In this document: positions 41,501-47,210 of the stretch, one piece after another | How positions within the stretch are numbered: position 1 is the first letter of the stretch | Layout: every line of letters starts with the position of its first letter | Assembly: GCA_017654935.2 (NCBI GenBank) | Contig: CM065703.1 | Coordinates: 32,427,599 to 32,491,598, forward strand | Source of the DNA: Phymorhynchus buccinoides | Taxonomy: Eukaryota > Mollusca > Gastropoda > Neogastropoda > Raphitomidae | Direction of reading: 5' to 3' | DNA: 64,000 nt | The notes under the pieces: model-generated | The model's input: the letters and a program-made list of their open reading frames with translations, nothing else | Database searches by the model: none | What the model was told of the DNA's origin: nothing | Translations under genes and position numbers: made by a program

Positions 41501-42807
41501 AATAAGAGAATGGAACAGAACATGAAAATGATATGATACAAAACGCGCACGAACAAGCACGCAACAACAAGAACTTATGGCCTGGGAATGCAGAACAAGA
41601 AGAAGAAATCCCAGATCTGAACACCCACCCGCCCCTCCCCTCTACCCCCATTCACCCTACCTCAACCCTTGCTCCCCTCCCCCCCCCCCCCCCCCCCTCC
41701 TCCCCCTGCAGCTCCCGCTGTTCTCGCCTTCCTATTACCTCAACTCCCCCTTGTCCAGGCCTCTCCATCAAACTGTGTCCATCCCCTTCTCCTCGCCCTC
41801 CCCTCTCCCTACAAATCTCTCATTGAAGCTGATCATCTGGGCAGCAAGTATCTCACACAAGTCAACTGTGCAGGATCAAATCATCAATTTGTTGATTTAG
41901 GATGTTATATATATGCAAGAAGAAGAAGATTGTTTACTTCCTTTTTGTTGATTGTTTACCTCCCTTTACATGTAATACAGACCTGTTTCTCTACTCTTTT
42001 TCGAGTAGTATTCTACTCAATTTGGGCCTCTACTACTCTTCAAAATTGAAAATAATGCTCTAATTACTCATTTTCAGTGAACATTGTTTGATGGTTTAAT
42101 GAAGAGGACTACTCATTTCACACCATAACTACTCATTTCAGCTATCCAGAATACTCAAGACTTGTGTAGGGGGTAAACAGGTCTGCATCTGGGCAGCAAG
42201 TATCCCATACAAGTCAACTGTGCAGGATCAAATCATCAATTTGTTGATGGAGGATGCTATATATGCAAGAAGAAGAAGATTGTTTACTTCCCTTTTGTTG
42301 ATTGCATACCTCCCTTTACGTGTAATAATATATATGCAGTGGAATCTCCCTTATAACTATAAGACCTTCAAAAATCATCCAAGATGAGGTCTTATAAGGG
42401 AGGGGTCTTATAAGGGAGGTAATGTTAATACTCACAAAGAAGGGCAATGTCTCAGAGAAAGTAGGTCTTATATTGGAGGGAGTCTTATAATTGGAGGTCG
42501 TATTGGGAGGTTCCACTGTATTTTTGTAAATTGAGTTATCTCCTCATTGTCGCAGATGTTCATCTTCAAAACGGTGACGACGTTCGGCCCGCTGACCTGC
42601 TCCATCTTCACGACCACGCGCAAGTTCTTCACCATCCTGTGCTCCATCGCCTACTTCGGCCACCCCATGAGCCCCCGCCAGTGGGTCGGCACCGTCCTGG
42701 TCTTTGTCGGCTTGATCCTGGACAACATGTACGGCAAGGCCGTCAAGAAGACGCCTCCTAAAGATGAGCAAGTGTCGGAGGTTGAGATGAAGGCAAAATC
42801 GAGCTGA
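20835..42807 (+). CDS. SLC35B1: SLC35B1, ER nucleotide(-sugar) transporter, 7 coding exons
   Basis: Join of 20835-20926, 26386-26483, 28715-28839, 31824-32024, 36884-37010, 38230-38336 and 42556-42807: 1002 nt, 333 aa plus stop. All six introns are GT-AG and phases match throughout (2, 1, 0, 0, 1, 0). The product belongs to the SLC35B/UAA family of multi-spanning (about ten TM) transporters. In human, SLC35B1 is an ER ATP/ADP exchanger (AXER) also described as UDP-galactose transporter-related. Diagnostic blocks are [82 protein letters not shown] and [12 protein letters not shown]. The C-terminus is about 12 residues longer than human and ends KAKSS, a KxKxx-type COPI retrieval signal. Substrate is inferred from the family. 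Confidence 0.95.
21160..22084 (+). pseudogene. LINE RT, multiple frameshifts
   Basis: Blocks in order: [87 protein letters not shown] and [12 protein letters not shown] (catalytic ADD). Then comes the foreign 35-nt segment at 21820-21854, which replaces part of the expected post-FADD region. [15 protein letters not shown] and [15 protein letters not shown] follow. At least three frameshifts make it inactive. Confidence 0.85.
21820..21854. repeat. 35-nt sequence shared with 16178-16212
   Basis: Identical to 16178-16212 (starts GGTAAAGGTAAAG, ends CATGCATTT). Here it sits just after the RT FADD motif at a deletion junction within the LINE. Confidence 0.8.
22093..23655 (-). mobile_element. 5'-truncated L2/CR1-group LINE nested in the + strand LINE
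   Basis: It is flanked by the 8-bp target duplication TGTATAAT (22085-22092 and 23656-23663). In - orientation it carries an RT ORF (22668-23603), a CA/CT microsatellite-rich 3' UTR (about 22220-22600), and a 3' end with AAAGCGCTTTGGGC, AAAGCGCTATATAAATGT and an (ATT)n tail. Target duplication plus tail indicate a clean retrotransposition. Confidence 0.9.
22668..23603 (-). pseudogene. LINE RT, 5'-truncated but open for 311 codons
   Basis: It begins at the [19 protein letters not shown] motif and continues [10 protein letters not shown] (catalytic box, FSDD), [11 protein letters not shown] and [16 protein letters not shown]. The C-terminal block has [32 protein letters not shown] and [20 protein letters not shown]. 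The endonuclease and the N-terminal half of RT are missing by 5' truncation. The remaining frame has no stop, so the insertion is relatively young. Confidence 0.9.
23664..24027 (+). pseudogene. LINE RT C-terminal tail (continuation of 21160-22084)
   Basis: The frame continues [36 protein letters not shown], then [18 protein letters not shown] and an [10 protein letters not shown] tail. Removing the nested LINE rejoins it with QRRFTRC at 22084. Confidence 0.85.
24175..24420. repeat. G-rich dispersed repeat related to 41600-41850
   Basis: CTGCCCAGATGGTCAGCT, a G-rich block, AGATCTGGG and GAATTCCTCCAC appear in the same order as the reverse complement of 41230-41850 (right arm 50960-51560). It is a diverged dispersed repeat of unknown class. 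Confidence 0.6.
24421..25640. other. intron 1, no recognised element
   Basis: AT-rich to about 24990, then a GT-rich stretch (25040-25260) with imperfect repeats of GTTGGTG and CACTGTTGGTG. I see no supported gene. Confidence 0.4.
25640..26110 (-). pseudogene. LINE C-terminal fragment with conserved 3' UTR segment
   Basis: The - strand shows [18 protein letters not shown], then [10 protein letters not shown], and after a frameshift [16 protein letters not shown] and [13 protein letters not shown]. The 3' UTR (25640-25760) contains a GCTGTGCCGGTCGGGG, then CCCGGGGACCGCTACGGTAG module. A near-copy of that module occurs in intron 5 at 37762-37830. Confidence 0.75.
26112..26200. repeat. dispersed repeat module shared with 44868-44955
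   Basis: Both copies contain TATTAGGTACTTTAT, a GTCACA..AGGCGTCT block, then AAATTCGGGTTGCTCCCACC. They may be part of a SINE-like or MITE family; the class is not assigned. Confidence 0.65.
26386..26483 (+). CDS. SLC35B1: SLC35B1 exon 2
   Basis: Residues 31-63: [20 protein letters not shown] then [12 protein letters not shown], containing the second membrane segment. The acceptor follows TTTTTCCCCCAG. The donor is ATTG|GTGAGA. Confidence 0.93.
26498..27080. mobile_element. piggyBac-type MITE (TTAA target, CCCTC ends)
   Basis: It is bounded by TTAA at 26498-26501 and 27077-27080. The terminal inverted repeats are CCCTCTTGCATTT and AAATGCAAGAGGG, a perfect 13-bp match. There is no transposase frame inside. 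TTAA duplication with CCC-starting ends fits piggyBac-type non-autonomous elements. Confidence 0.85.
27081..27608. other. intron 2, no recognised element
   Basis: AT-rich, with a GGTGGGG patch at about 27312-27343. No supported gene. Confidence 0.4.
27609..27859. mobile_element. 251-bp piggyBac-type MITE (TTAA target, CCCTTTC ends)
   Basis: TTAA at 27609-27612 and 27856-27859 bound an element starting CCCTTTCACCGCC. The other end is degraded (GGCTGCGGAATGG). Internal blocks GGGCCTGTTAT, AAGACCCT and GGTAAGGATAGGCCTA recur at 45960-46227 and, inverted, at 45329-45578. Confidence 0.8.
28163..28462 (+). pseudogene. LINE C-terminal fragment and 3' UTR
   Basis: The frame reads [33 protein letters not shown], stop. 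The 3' UTR ends GATTTCTATCAAGATTCAGC, GCCGTAT. This ending recurs at about 35923-35950 in intron 4, showing a dispersed 3' end family. Confidence 0.65.
28463..28689. mobile_element. MITE with CAGGGCTCCC inverted ends, 5-bp target duplication
   Basis: The ends are CAGGGCTCCCA and TGGGAGCCCTG. TGTAT duplicates at 28458-28462 and 28690-28694. The interior contains GGTCCCAGGGA and its inverse. The right end lies 25 bp upstream of exon 3. Other copies are at 36524-36741, in the intron 5 array, and in the right arm. Confidence 0.85.
28715..28839 (+). CDS. SLC35B1: SLC35B1 exon 3
   Basis: Residues 64-105: [42 protein letters not shown]. This holds the third membrane segment and the conserved SYLGAM and YPTQ family motifs. 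The donor is ACACAG|GTTAGT. Its 3' half is the source of the tandem array at 29271-30362. Confidence 0.93.
28946..29093 (+). mobile_element. insertion with U2 snRNA-like head (SINE-like)
   Basis: Compared with the shorter MITE copy at 42337-42518, this block is extra. CATAGCC occurs at both edges (28939-28945 and 29087-29093). It opens with a U2-like head and continues with a non-U2 body (CAGCCCGTCGTACATGGCG). No poly-A tail is evident. A snRNA-headed SINE is an inference. Confidence 0.55.
28959..28984 (+). ncRNA. U2 snRNA 5'-end fragment (pseudogene)
   Basis: 26 nt from ATCGCTTCTCGGCC through TTTTGGCTAAGA match the conserved 5' end of U2 snRNA. The match then ends, before the branch-site recognition sequence. 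It cannot work as U2 RNA and is a fragment within the SINE-like insertion. Confidence 0.7.
29271..30362 (+). repeat. ~160-bp tandem array of partial exon 3 plus donor, 7 copies
   Basis: Each unit has CTTCA-TTTGTACAG (acceptor-like), a short leader, the exon 3 part ([20 protein letters not shown] to YPTQ) and the donor CACACAG|GTTAGTG. Copies of GGAGCCATGG sit at about 29352, 29512, 29672, 29832, 29992, 30152 and 30322, mostly 160 bp apart. The last is truncated. Reading frame is kept in the exon part, but entry from the acceptor-like site would need a phase that exon 2 does not supply. Confidence 0.9.
30363..30827. other. intron 3, no recognised element
   Basis: It contains TGTCCAGACAAAAATCAC and AATTAACGGACACTTTTGAC phrases of repeat character. 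No supported gene. Confidence 0.4.
30828..31823 (+). repeat. ~150-bp tandem array of partial exon 4 plus acceptor
   Basis: Exon-like units begin after TTTTGTTCCCAG at 31014, 31165 and 31682, with a more decayed one near 30834. The real exon 4 is at 31824. Steps are about 150 bp once the 363-bp element at 31288-31650 is removed. Each holds CTAGGCAAGTCCGTCAAGCC or a variant, then GTGATGAT, a GGTACC block, and a TGACAGCATGATG link not in the gene. Copies carry substitutions and breaks, so they look like decayed duplicates. Confidence 0.88.
31288..31650. mobile_element. 363-bp TIR element (CAGGCATGGTAG) with 5-bp target duplication
   Basis: Perfect 12-bp ends CAGGCATGGTAG and CTACCATGCCTG are flanked by CATAG at 31283-31287 and 31651-31655. 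It interrupts the exon 4-derived array. It has no transposase frame. The right-arm copy is at 63281-63643. Confidence 0.88.
31824..32024 (+). CDS. SLC35B1: SLC35B1 exon 4
   Basis: Residues 106-172: [47 protein letters not shown], then a Ser-rich loop to VGPGEILL. It contains the KPIPVM and LAKYL motifs of the UAA family and two membrane segments. The acceptor follows TTTTTGTTCCCAG. The donor is CTGCTG|GTGAGT. Confidence 0.94.
32448..32599 (+). CDS. piggyBac transposase exon 1 (acidic N-terminus)
   Basis: It encodes [50 protein letters not shown]: an acidic Ser/Asp-rich N-terminus typical of piggyBac proteins. The donor is GAACC|GTAAGT. The intron runs to the acceptor TTTGTTCCAG|GAATG at 33295/33296. 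An in-frame ATG 51 nt upstream (32397) is also possible. Confidence 0.75.
33010..33212. repeat. (GT)n microsatellite inside piggyBac intron
   Basis: Interrupted GT repeats lie in the transposase intron. The right arm shows a CA version with different length at 61768-61895. Confidence 0.85.
33296..34707 (+). pseudogene. piggyBac transposase exon 2, left-arm copy with 5' frameshift
   Basis: The DDE_Tnp_1_7 catalytic domain is continuous from [20 protein letters not shown] onward. The catalytic aspartates are visible in [19 protein letters not shown] and MGGVDKSDQ. The frame entered from exon 1 ([17 protein letters not shown]) is shifted by an 8-bp deletion in the proline-rich linker (about 33351-33360) relative to the right arm. 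The catalytic part is therefore out of frame with exon 1. An internal ATG (33298, [10 protein letters not shown]) could start a shortened protein. The frame ends ETNRR-stop before the Cys-rich domain. Confidence 0.85.
34696..34837 (+). pseudogene. piggyBac C-terminal Cys-rich domain in a shifted frame
   Basis: In the +1 frame directly at the transposase stop lies [18 protein letters not shown], then [19 protein letters not shown] and FHEG-stop. CxxC...CxxCxxxLC is the zinc-binding cysteine-rich domain that binds the transposon ends in piggyBac proteins. It is cut off from the catalytic domain by a one-base frame difference, the same in both arms. Confidence 0.75.
35215..35765. repeat. ~370-bp direct duplication in the piggyBac 3' region
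   Basis: GTCAAAGGTCATCAAAGCAAC, AAACAAATGCCATATTTT and AATGACATATTACACTTTA each occur twice in order, at about 35250-35350 and 35625-35725. AAAAATCTATTTTTAG precedes both. Confidence 0.8.
35820..36523. other. intron 4, remainder
   Basis: A poly-C patch at 35863-35880 precedes the LINE 3' end phrase GTCAAGATTCAGCGCCGTAT (about 35928-35947). The rest is non-coding. A CCTTGACCT patch at 36150 is chance. Confidence 0.45.
36524..36741. mobile_element. MITE with CAGGGCTCCC ends, 6-bp target duplication
   Basis: Ends CAGGGCTCCCA and TGGGAGCCCTG are flanked by CCACCC at 36518-36523 and 36742-36747. Same family as 28463-28689. It lies 142 bp upstream of exon 5. Confidence 0.85.
36884..37010 (+). CDS. 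SLC35B1: SLC35B1 exon 5
   Basis: Residues 173-214 plus one base: [42 protein letters not shown]. It contains the family signature [11 protein letters not shown]. The acceptor follows GTTGTTTCAG. The donor is CTCTGG|GTGAGT. Confidence 0.93.
37011..37527 (+). repeat. tandem array of intron 5 start plus CAGGGCTCCC MITE half
   Basis: Three units each join a GGTGAGT-AATGGTGTGTGTC piece (exon 5 donor flank) to the left part of the MITE, ending GGGGTCCCAGGGATG. Steps are about 120 bp. The third MITE runs to a full right end (GATTGGGAGCCCTG, about 37505-37518). Confidence 0.8.
37528..37620 (+). pseudogene. partial exon 5 copy A
   Basis: CACGGCACAGGGGCCACCAG then ATGATGTTCAACGTTAACAA and GTGGTCCGTC to CTCTGG|GTGAGTCAATGG. 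It holds the last ~80 nt of exon 5 with two changes plus the donor. It lacks an acceptor. Confidence 0.85.
37755..37830 (-). repeat. LINE 3' UTR-like module
   Basis: On the - strand: GGGGCTGTGCCGGTAGGGG, then CCCCGGGGGCTGCTACGGTA, then GCCGGATTGGCCTGACC. A related module follows the LINE fragment at 25640-25760. Confidence 0.65.
37836..38012. repeat. (GT)n/(GA)n compound tandem repeat, ~70-bp units
   Basis: GTGTGTGTGTGAGAGAGAGA blocks alternate with CAAGTGTACGTGA and CACATATGTG in about three units. Confidence 0.8.
38013..38112 (+). pseudogene. partial exon 5 copy B
   Basis: GACAAGATGAGGGG, a changed CATGGCACAGGGGCGACCAG, then ATGATGTTCAGCGTCAACAA to CTCTGG|GTGAGTGAATGG. It covers ~85 nt of exon 5 plus the donor. 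A small insertion breaks the frame. Confidence 0.85.
38230..38336 (+). CDS. SLC35B1: SLC35B1 exon 6
   Basis: Residues 215-250: [36 protein letters not shown]. The acceptor follows TTTTTTCTGCAG. The donor is GGGCAG|GTGAGA. Unlike exons 3, 4, 5 and 7 it has no nearby partial copy. Confidence 0.93.
38337..38870. other. intron 6 start
   Basis: GA repeat at 38337-38372 and CA repeat at 38518-38606. Nothing else recognised. Confidence 0.5.
38876..39195. repeat. ~57-bp tandem repeat, block 1
   Basis: Units contain TTTGCCTCCCTTTTC, then TGTAATTCAGCC, CTCTCTT and TCGTTTCATAATGTG. There are five to six units with variants. Confidence 0.9.
39196..39652. other. unclassified insertion splitting the 57-bp array
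   Basis: It contains a GT run and two or three copies of an AACTCCGCCGTTT, then ATCGCTTCAAATTTGCTGT motif, plus TTGGCGTTACC/AGGCGTTACC repeats. Class unknown. Confidence 0.5.
39653..40046. mobile_element. 394-bp TIR element (CATGGGTGAAAG), 6-bp target duplication
   Basis: Perfect 12-bp ends CATGGGTGAAAG and CTTTCACCCATG are flanked by TACTAG at 39647-39652 and 40047-40052. No transposase. The right-arm copy is at 54853-55244. Confidence 0.85.
40062..40850. repeat. 57-bp tandem repeat, block 2
   Basis: Unit GAGGGTTTGCCTCCCTTTTC, TTATTACTCAG, CCCCTCTCTTTGTTATCACA, TTTTGT. At 57 bp (19 codons) it keeps frames open, giving [19 protein letters not shown] repeats that are not a gene. Copy number differs in the right arm. 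Confidence 0.93.
40851..40915 (+). pseudogene. partial exon 7 copy, 5' part
   Basis: CATTGTCGCAAATGTTTATC, then TTCAAAACGGTGACAACGTT and CGGCCCCATGATCTGCTCG match the acceptor end and first ~50 nt of exon 7, but the acceptor AG is changed to AA. It directly follows the 57-bp array, 1.7 kb before the true exon. Confidence 0.88.
40916..42336. other. intron 6, dispersed repeats
   Basis: It holds a G/C-rich repeat related to 24175-24420 (41550-41850) with poly-C at 41682-41698. A repeated CATCTGGGCAGCAAGTAT, then AGTCAACTGTGCAGGATCAA segment occurs twice (41829-41930 and 42186-42300). No gene. Confidence 0.5.
42337..42518. mobile_element. 182-bp MITE (CAGTGGAATCTCCC ends), same family as 28870-29268
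   Basis: Left end CAGTGGAATCTCCCTTATAA, right end GGGAGGTTCCACTG followed by TA. It lies 38 bp upstream of exon 7. Confidence 0.8.
42556..42807 (+). CDS. SLC35B1: SLC35B1 exon 7 (terminal)
   Basis: Residues 251-333: [60 protein letters not shown], then [23 protein letters not shown], stop TGA. It contains the most conserved [18 protein letters not shown] block. The KAKSS end is a KxKxx-type ER retrieval signal. The acceptor follows TTGTCGCAG. Confidence 0.95.
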   Translation: MFIFKTVTTFGPLTCSIFTTTRKFFTILCSIAYFGHPMSPRQWVGTVLVFVGLILDNMYGKAVKKTPPKDEQVSEVEMKAKSS

Positions 42808-43495
42808 TGGCGTGTGAGTAACGTGTGAATGTTTTGTAAGTAAAGTGTTTATGTTAAAATCTTGTCCATTGAACTCGGAAGAAAAGGGGGAACATAGTTC
42901 GGGGGGTTTTTGTGGTGTTTTTTTTAAGGGGTGTAATCTGAATAACATGTACGGCAAAGCCGTCGAAAAGACACCTCCTAATTCTAAAGATGAGCAAGAG
43001 TCGGAGGTTGAGATGAAGGCAAAATCGAGTTGATGGCGTGTGAGTAATGTGTGATGAAGGGGTTGTAAGTAAAGTGTTTATGTTAAAATCTTGTCCATTG
43101 AACTTGGAAGAAAAGGGGGAACTTTGTCCAGGTTTTTTTTTTTTCGGGGGGGGGGGGGGGGTGTAATCTGAATAACATGTACGGCAAAGCCGTCAAAAAG
43201 ACACCTCCTAAAGATGAGCAAGTGTCGCAGGTTGAGATGAAGGCAAAGATTGAGCTGATGGTGTGTGAGTAATGTATGAAAGGTTTCAAGTAAATTGTTT
43301 ACATGTTAAATCTTGTTCATTGAACTTGGAAGAAAAGGGGGAACTTAATCCGTTTTTTGGTTGTTGTGTGGTGTAATCTGAATAACACGTACAGCAAAGC
43401 CGTCAAAAAGACACCTCCTAATCCTAAAAATGAGCAAGTGTCGGAGGTTGAGATGAAGGCAAAGTCGAGCTGATGGCATGTGAGTAACGTGTGAA
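42808..43495 (+). repeat. ~220-bp tandem array of exon 7 3' end, 3 extra copies
   Basis: Copies of AACATGTACGGCAAAGCCGT or a variant lie at about 42948, 43177 and 43386. Each is followed by the C-terminal codons, stop and 3' UTR (AAATCTTGTCCATTGAAC). The copies mostly keep the frame to a stop, and two still end KAKSS. The right arm has more units. Confidence 0.9.
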
Positions 43496-43498
43496 TGT

Positions 43499-43735
43499 TT
43501 TGATCAAAGAAACCACAAACACCACTAACTGTGTAAAATAAAAGTTAAAGGTTGATCCACAAGATAGTGTTTGTGAGCAGATATACATACTGACGAGAAT
43601 TCCATAAATTCGAAAGAGATCTCTCTATGTACTTGCTCATACACTGTCTGTCCCCCATTGGGACAAAAAGTAAACCAGCACAATCTTTTACTTTTATTTT
43701 ACACAGTTAGTGGTGTTTGTGGTTTCTTTGATCAG
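43499..43735. repeat. foldback inverted repeat (~50-bp arms) with candidate poly(A) signal
   Basis: GATCAAAGAAACCACAAACA, CCACTAACTGTGTAAAATAA (43501-43540) pairs with its complement at 43686-43733. The left arm contains AATAAA within GTAAAATAAAAG, a possible SLC35B1 poly(A) signal. Confidence 0.75.
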
Positions 43736-45328
43736 ATATTATCTCCCACCATTATGGTGAGAACCACTGGCATCCTTTATGGATCCACCACTATTAACAG
43801 TGGCATTTTAAGCTATAAAGCCATTTTCAAGCCACATTTGTACAGTGCATGGGGGGTTGGCAGTGTTTTGTGGTATAGTTTGTTCATAGTGTGAATGTTT
43901 TGTAAGTAAAGTGTTTATGTTAAAATCTTGTCCATGGAATGTGGAAGAAAAAGGAAAACCTTTGTCCATTTTGTTTTGTTTGTTGGGTTTATGTTGGATA
44001 ATATAATGTGCATGGGTAAAGCTATCAAAAAGACTCCACATGAGAAAAGACGCATTCAAGATGGTGTGCAACTAAAGTGTGAAGGGTTTGCAGAGAACAC
44101 AAAATTAATGGTGTTCAATTTTGTCTGGTTTTCCTTTGATTTTGACGCAAGGTGGTGGTGTGTGATAGTTGTGTCGTTCGTTTGAACCTTTATGTGTGTG
44201 TATCATGATCAAATTTTGTTGGGGTAGGGGGAGGTGAAGGGGTGTGGGGTGGAGGGGGGAGGGTAGATTTAAATATTTTTTAACTTAGCTAGTAGCAACC
44301 AAAATCAATATAAAAACATTGATTAGTGATTGAAATTTTCATTTAGTTATTTTTAAAAGAAGCAAATTGCAAAAAGAATTTTGTGAATATCTTAATTGGT
44401 TGCTGAGATATTACATTTTAAAGTTTGGGTGACTGCCGTTTATGCATAAACGGGAAAAACAATGTCATTTTTATGCCCCAACCATACCCAAAGTATGTAT
44501 TCAGTAAACCTTGTACTTTTTGTGAGCAATCTATAGTATGCAGAGAAGTAGAATCAGTAATTTGGGAGCATTTGTTCATTTCATTTTAAAATTGTGATCG
44601 CTCAAAAATTGGCCAATCTGCCAATCTCACAATGACTAAAATTTGACGAAGTAGCAACTTTGAGTCATTGGTATGCAGAATCTACCAATTTATATAATGC
44701 AAACAATGTAATGAAGGAAATTTAAGCTTGTTCTCTCAAACCCAAACAGTTTCTACTCGTTCGTAGCTTTCGCCAAGCGTCCGCCTGGCTTCACTCAACT
44801 GCTATGCACACTGAAGGTGGAGACGGGACGTAGCATATCTTATCAAGTGTTCTTGTTATTATTAGGTATCATTGGTATTAGGTACTTTATAGTCACAAGC
44901 TAGAGGCGTCTCATTGAAATTCGGGTTGCTCCCACCTGGGAGGCGTTCGCTGCCAGAGCCCAATGTTTGTGGGTTTTTTTTGATGCGATTTTGTCACGAG
45001 AGGAGGGGGGGGGGGGGGGGGTGGGTAAATTTTGACCAAATGTTAACTTTTTCGTTGCCATTGGGTTTAATGGATGCTAAGTGCATGGGCACACGGGACT
45101 CGGTTTATCGTCTTATCCGAAATACTCCACGTTCAGACCGTTAAAGGCCTAGTGCAGAATGAGAGGAAAAAAAAACCCTGTACCCAGGTTCGAAATAGGG
45201 TTTACTTGACACGAGGCGAACACACTACAACTGTGCCACGCTGGCTACACTTGTAAATGATGTTGTGACAGTACAGCGGATGTTGCTGCTAGTTTTGCGC
45301 CGTGCATGTGAAATCAGTTTTCTTTTAG
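43736..45328. other. downstream flank with a diverged exon 7 tail copy
   Basis: About 43895-44090 repeats the GTAAGTAAAGTGTTTATG, then TTGTCCATGGAA segment and a GGTAAAGCTATCAAAAAGAC decayed coding copy. 44868-44955 holds the dispersed TATTAGGTACTTTAT/TTCGGGTTGCTCCCACC module also at 26112-26200. The left inverted-repeat arm ends at about 44663. Confidence 0.6.
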
Positions 45329-45578
45329 CCCTTTCAACGCCATCCATTTTTCAGACAGAGCTTTCCTTTTTAAGCTTACCTGGGTAGAGAAAAGATGATG
45401 TCCGCAATATTGGGGAAATCCTCATTGACATGCATAAAATAGAGGGCCTATCTTTACCTCCCGAAATGATGGACATAAAGTCACTGGATATCAGACGCCT
45501 CATTCGATGCCTTTCAGGTAACATGGGTACTAAACCAGTGTGGAGACAATAAATGCAACATTGGCCATGAAAGGGTTA
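45329..45578. mobile_element. MITE with CCCTTTC/GAAAGGG ends (inverted relative to 27609 copy)
   Basis: Ends CCCTTTCAACGCCA and TGGCCATGAAAGGG. Interior AGGGCCTATCTTTACCTCCC is the complement of the 27609 element's GGTAAGGATAGGCC region. TTAA flanks are degraded (TTTTAG, TTAAAC). Confidence 0.7.
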
Positions 45579-45774
45579 AACTGAATATTGCTTCGATTAC
45601 TTTGAAGTCTTCATGAAGCTTTCAAAAAACACGAGTGCGTACCAGACCTCTTTTCGTTCTTCACATCTGGATGGATGTAGCACGCACAAGCAATGATCAG
45701 GTGTACCAGGTTCCAAGTTTGTTTTACAAAAAATTAAAAATTTACCCTCATTTTATATTAAAATTGTAACTTTC

Positions 45775-45936
45775 CAGGGTCTGTATTCATGCCGAGATAG
45801 CATGAGAACTTAGCATGATGCTAACTTAGAAGCTCTTCCAATGTCCTATTAGGATTTAATAGTGACAATGGAAGAGCTTCTAAGTTAGCATCATGCTAAG
45901 TCGCATGCTATCTCGACACGTGAATACCGTCCATGG
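45775..45936. mobile_element. ~160-bp palindrome (foldback MITE)
   Basis: GCATGATGCTAACTTAGAAG then CTCTTCCAATG pairs with CATTGT/ATGGAAGAGCTTCTAAGT and TAGCATCATGC. Pairing extends to GAGATAGCATG and CATGCTATCTC at the outside. The loop is about 25 nt. Confidence 0.8.
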
Positions 45937-45959
45937 ATGTTTTATTGATTGGCTCTTAA

Positions 45960-46227
45960 AACCCTTTCATTCCCACCGTCAACACGGTGTCGCCAATTTT
46001 GCATTTATGTACCACAGTGGTTTAATACCCATGTCAATAAAAGGCAACAAATAAGGGCCTGTTATCCAAAGACCCTGTTCTCTTAATTTGGGGAGGTAAG
46101 GGGTAGGCCTACTGTTATGCATGTCACAGAGGAATTCCCATTATTGCAGACAATTTGTGTTTCCTCTATCCATTTAAGTTTTTACTGGTATTTTCTTGGG
46201 ATGAAAAATGACTGGCGGCGAAAGGGT
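45960..46227. mobile_element. MITE with CCCTTTC/GAAAGGG ends (same orientation as 27609 copy)
   Basis: Ends CCCTTTCATTCCCACCG and GGCGGCGAAAGGG, interior GGGCCTGTTATCC, AAGACCCTG and GGTAGGCCTA. TTAA is present 4 bp left of the left end only. Confidence 0.7.
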
Positions 46228-47210
46228 TGGAAAATTGATATCTCACTTCATAAAGCCTAAGTGTTGATGTGTAGGCGTTTTGCGATGTTTTTAGTTCTAT
46301 TTTTGTGTGTGGGGAGTTTGTGTGTGTGAAACCGTACGTTGTCAGAGTTTAAAAGGGTGAAGCTACACGCGCGAACACACCCCCCCCCCACACCCCACAC
46401 ACACACCCACACAAAAACCAAGTCCCTGAAATAACGTGTCCGTTATTCCTTTTTTGAGAGAAATGCACTATATGTTAAGTGATGGCTTTACATTTCATGG
46501 CTGCTTGTGATTGATCAGGCTACAGGTTAGTTGTGACAAGTCAGCGCACTGCCCCCCCTTTTTTTAGCACAAGTTGTTTAGGAAAACTATTTTGTAAGCA
46601 ATTTGTACTTGTCTCCCTGCTATAGTGAAGATGGTTAGGGGAAAAGTATGGGGTATGTGTTCAGTCAGGCGCGCGGGTCCTATCTTTGCCAATATTTATG
46701 TTATTTTATCCGCTGTTGTTAACGTTATTGTTAGCTTTGCAGTTTAGCTATTTTTATTTTGTCTTGCCTATTTGGCCATTGCAAAGAACACCTTTTGCAA
46801 GAGTGAATGACCTTGGTGGGTGGGGGAAGAACGGACATCTGGGTGGGGGGAAAGATGGTTTAGTACTGACCAAACAAGGGCATAACTATCGCAAATAACC
46901 CTATTTTGATGCCACTTAATAGCTACCTTTCGCAAGAATGAATGCCCTTGTCAGCAACTGGCCAACAAGGGAATCACTCTCACTTTCAAGGGCATTAATA
47001 ACCCTAGTTGCAAAGGCCAATAGATTGATACAGTTATTTACTTAATGAAGATCGAACAAATCTCTTAAAAGTTGAGAGAAAAATTCAAGAGAGGATGGGG
47101 TTTTTGTTTGGTCTCTATGTGTCCCGGTCTCTTATAAAATATTTTTTTTTTTTTTTTTTTTTTTCCCCATCTCTAAATGACATGGGCGGCAACTTTGCGA
47201 GCTAAAATGA
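46228..47210. other. non-coding contig end
   Basis: Unique relative to the right arm. A CA/C-rich patch at 46366-46420 and a T-run at 47144-47164 precede the gap. No gene recognised. Confidence 0.5.

Larger units (their letters stand above)
30931..44663 (+). repeat. left arm of large inverted repeat
   Basis: 13.7 kb covering the exon 4 array to beyond SLC35B1. Its reverse complement is 47711-64000. Position 44663 pairs with 47711 and 30931 pairs with 64000, the end of the window, so the homology may continue further. Confidence 0.95.
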
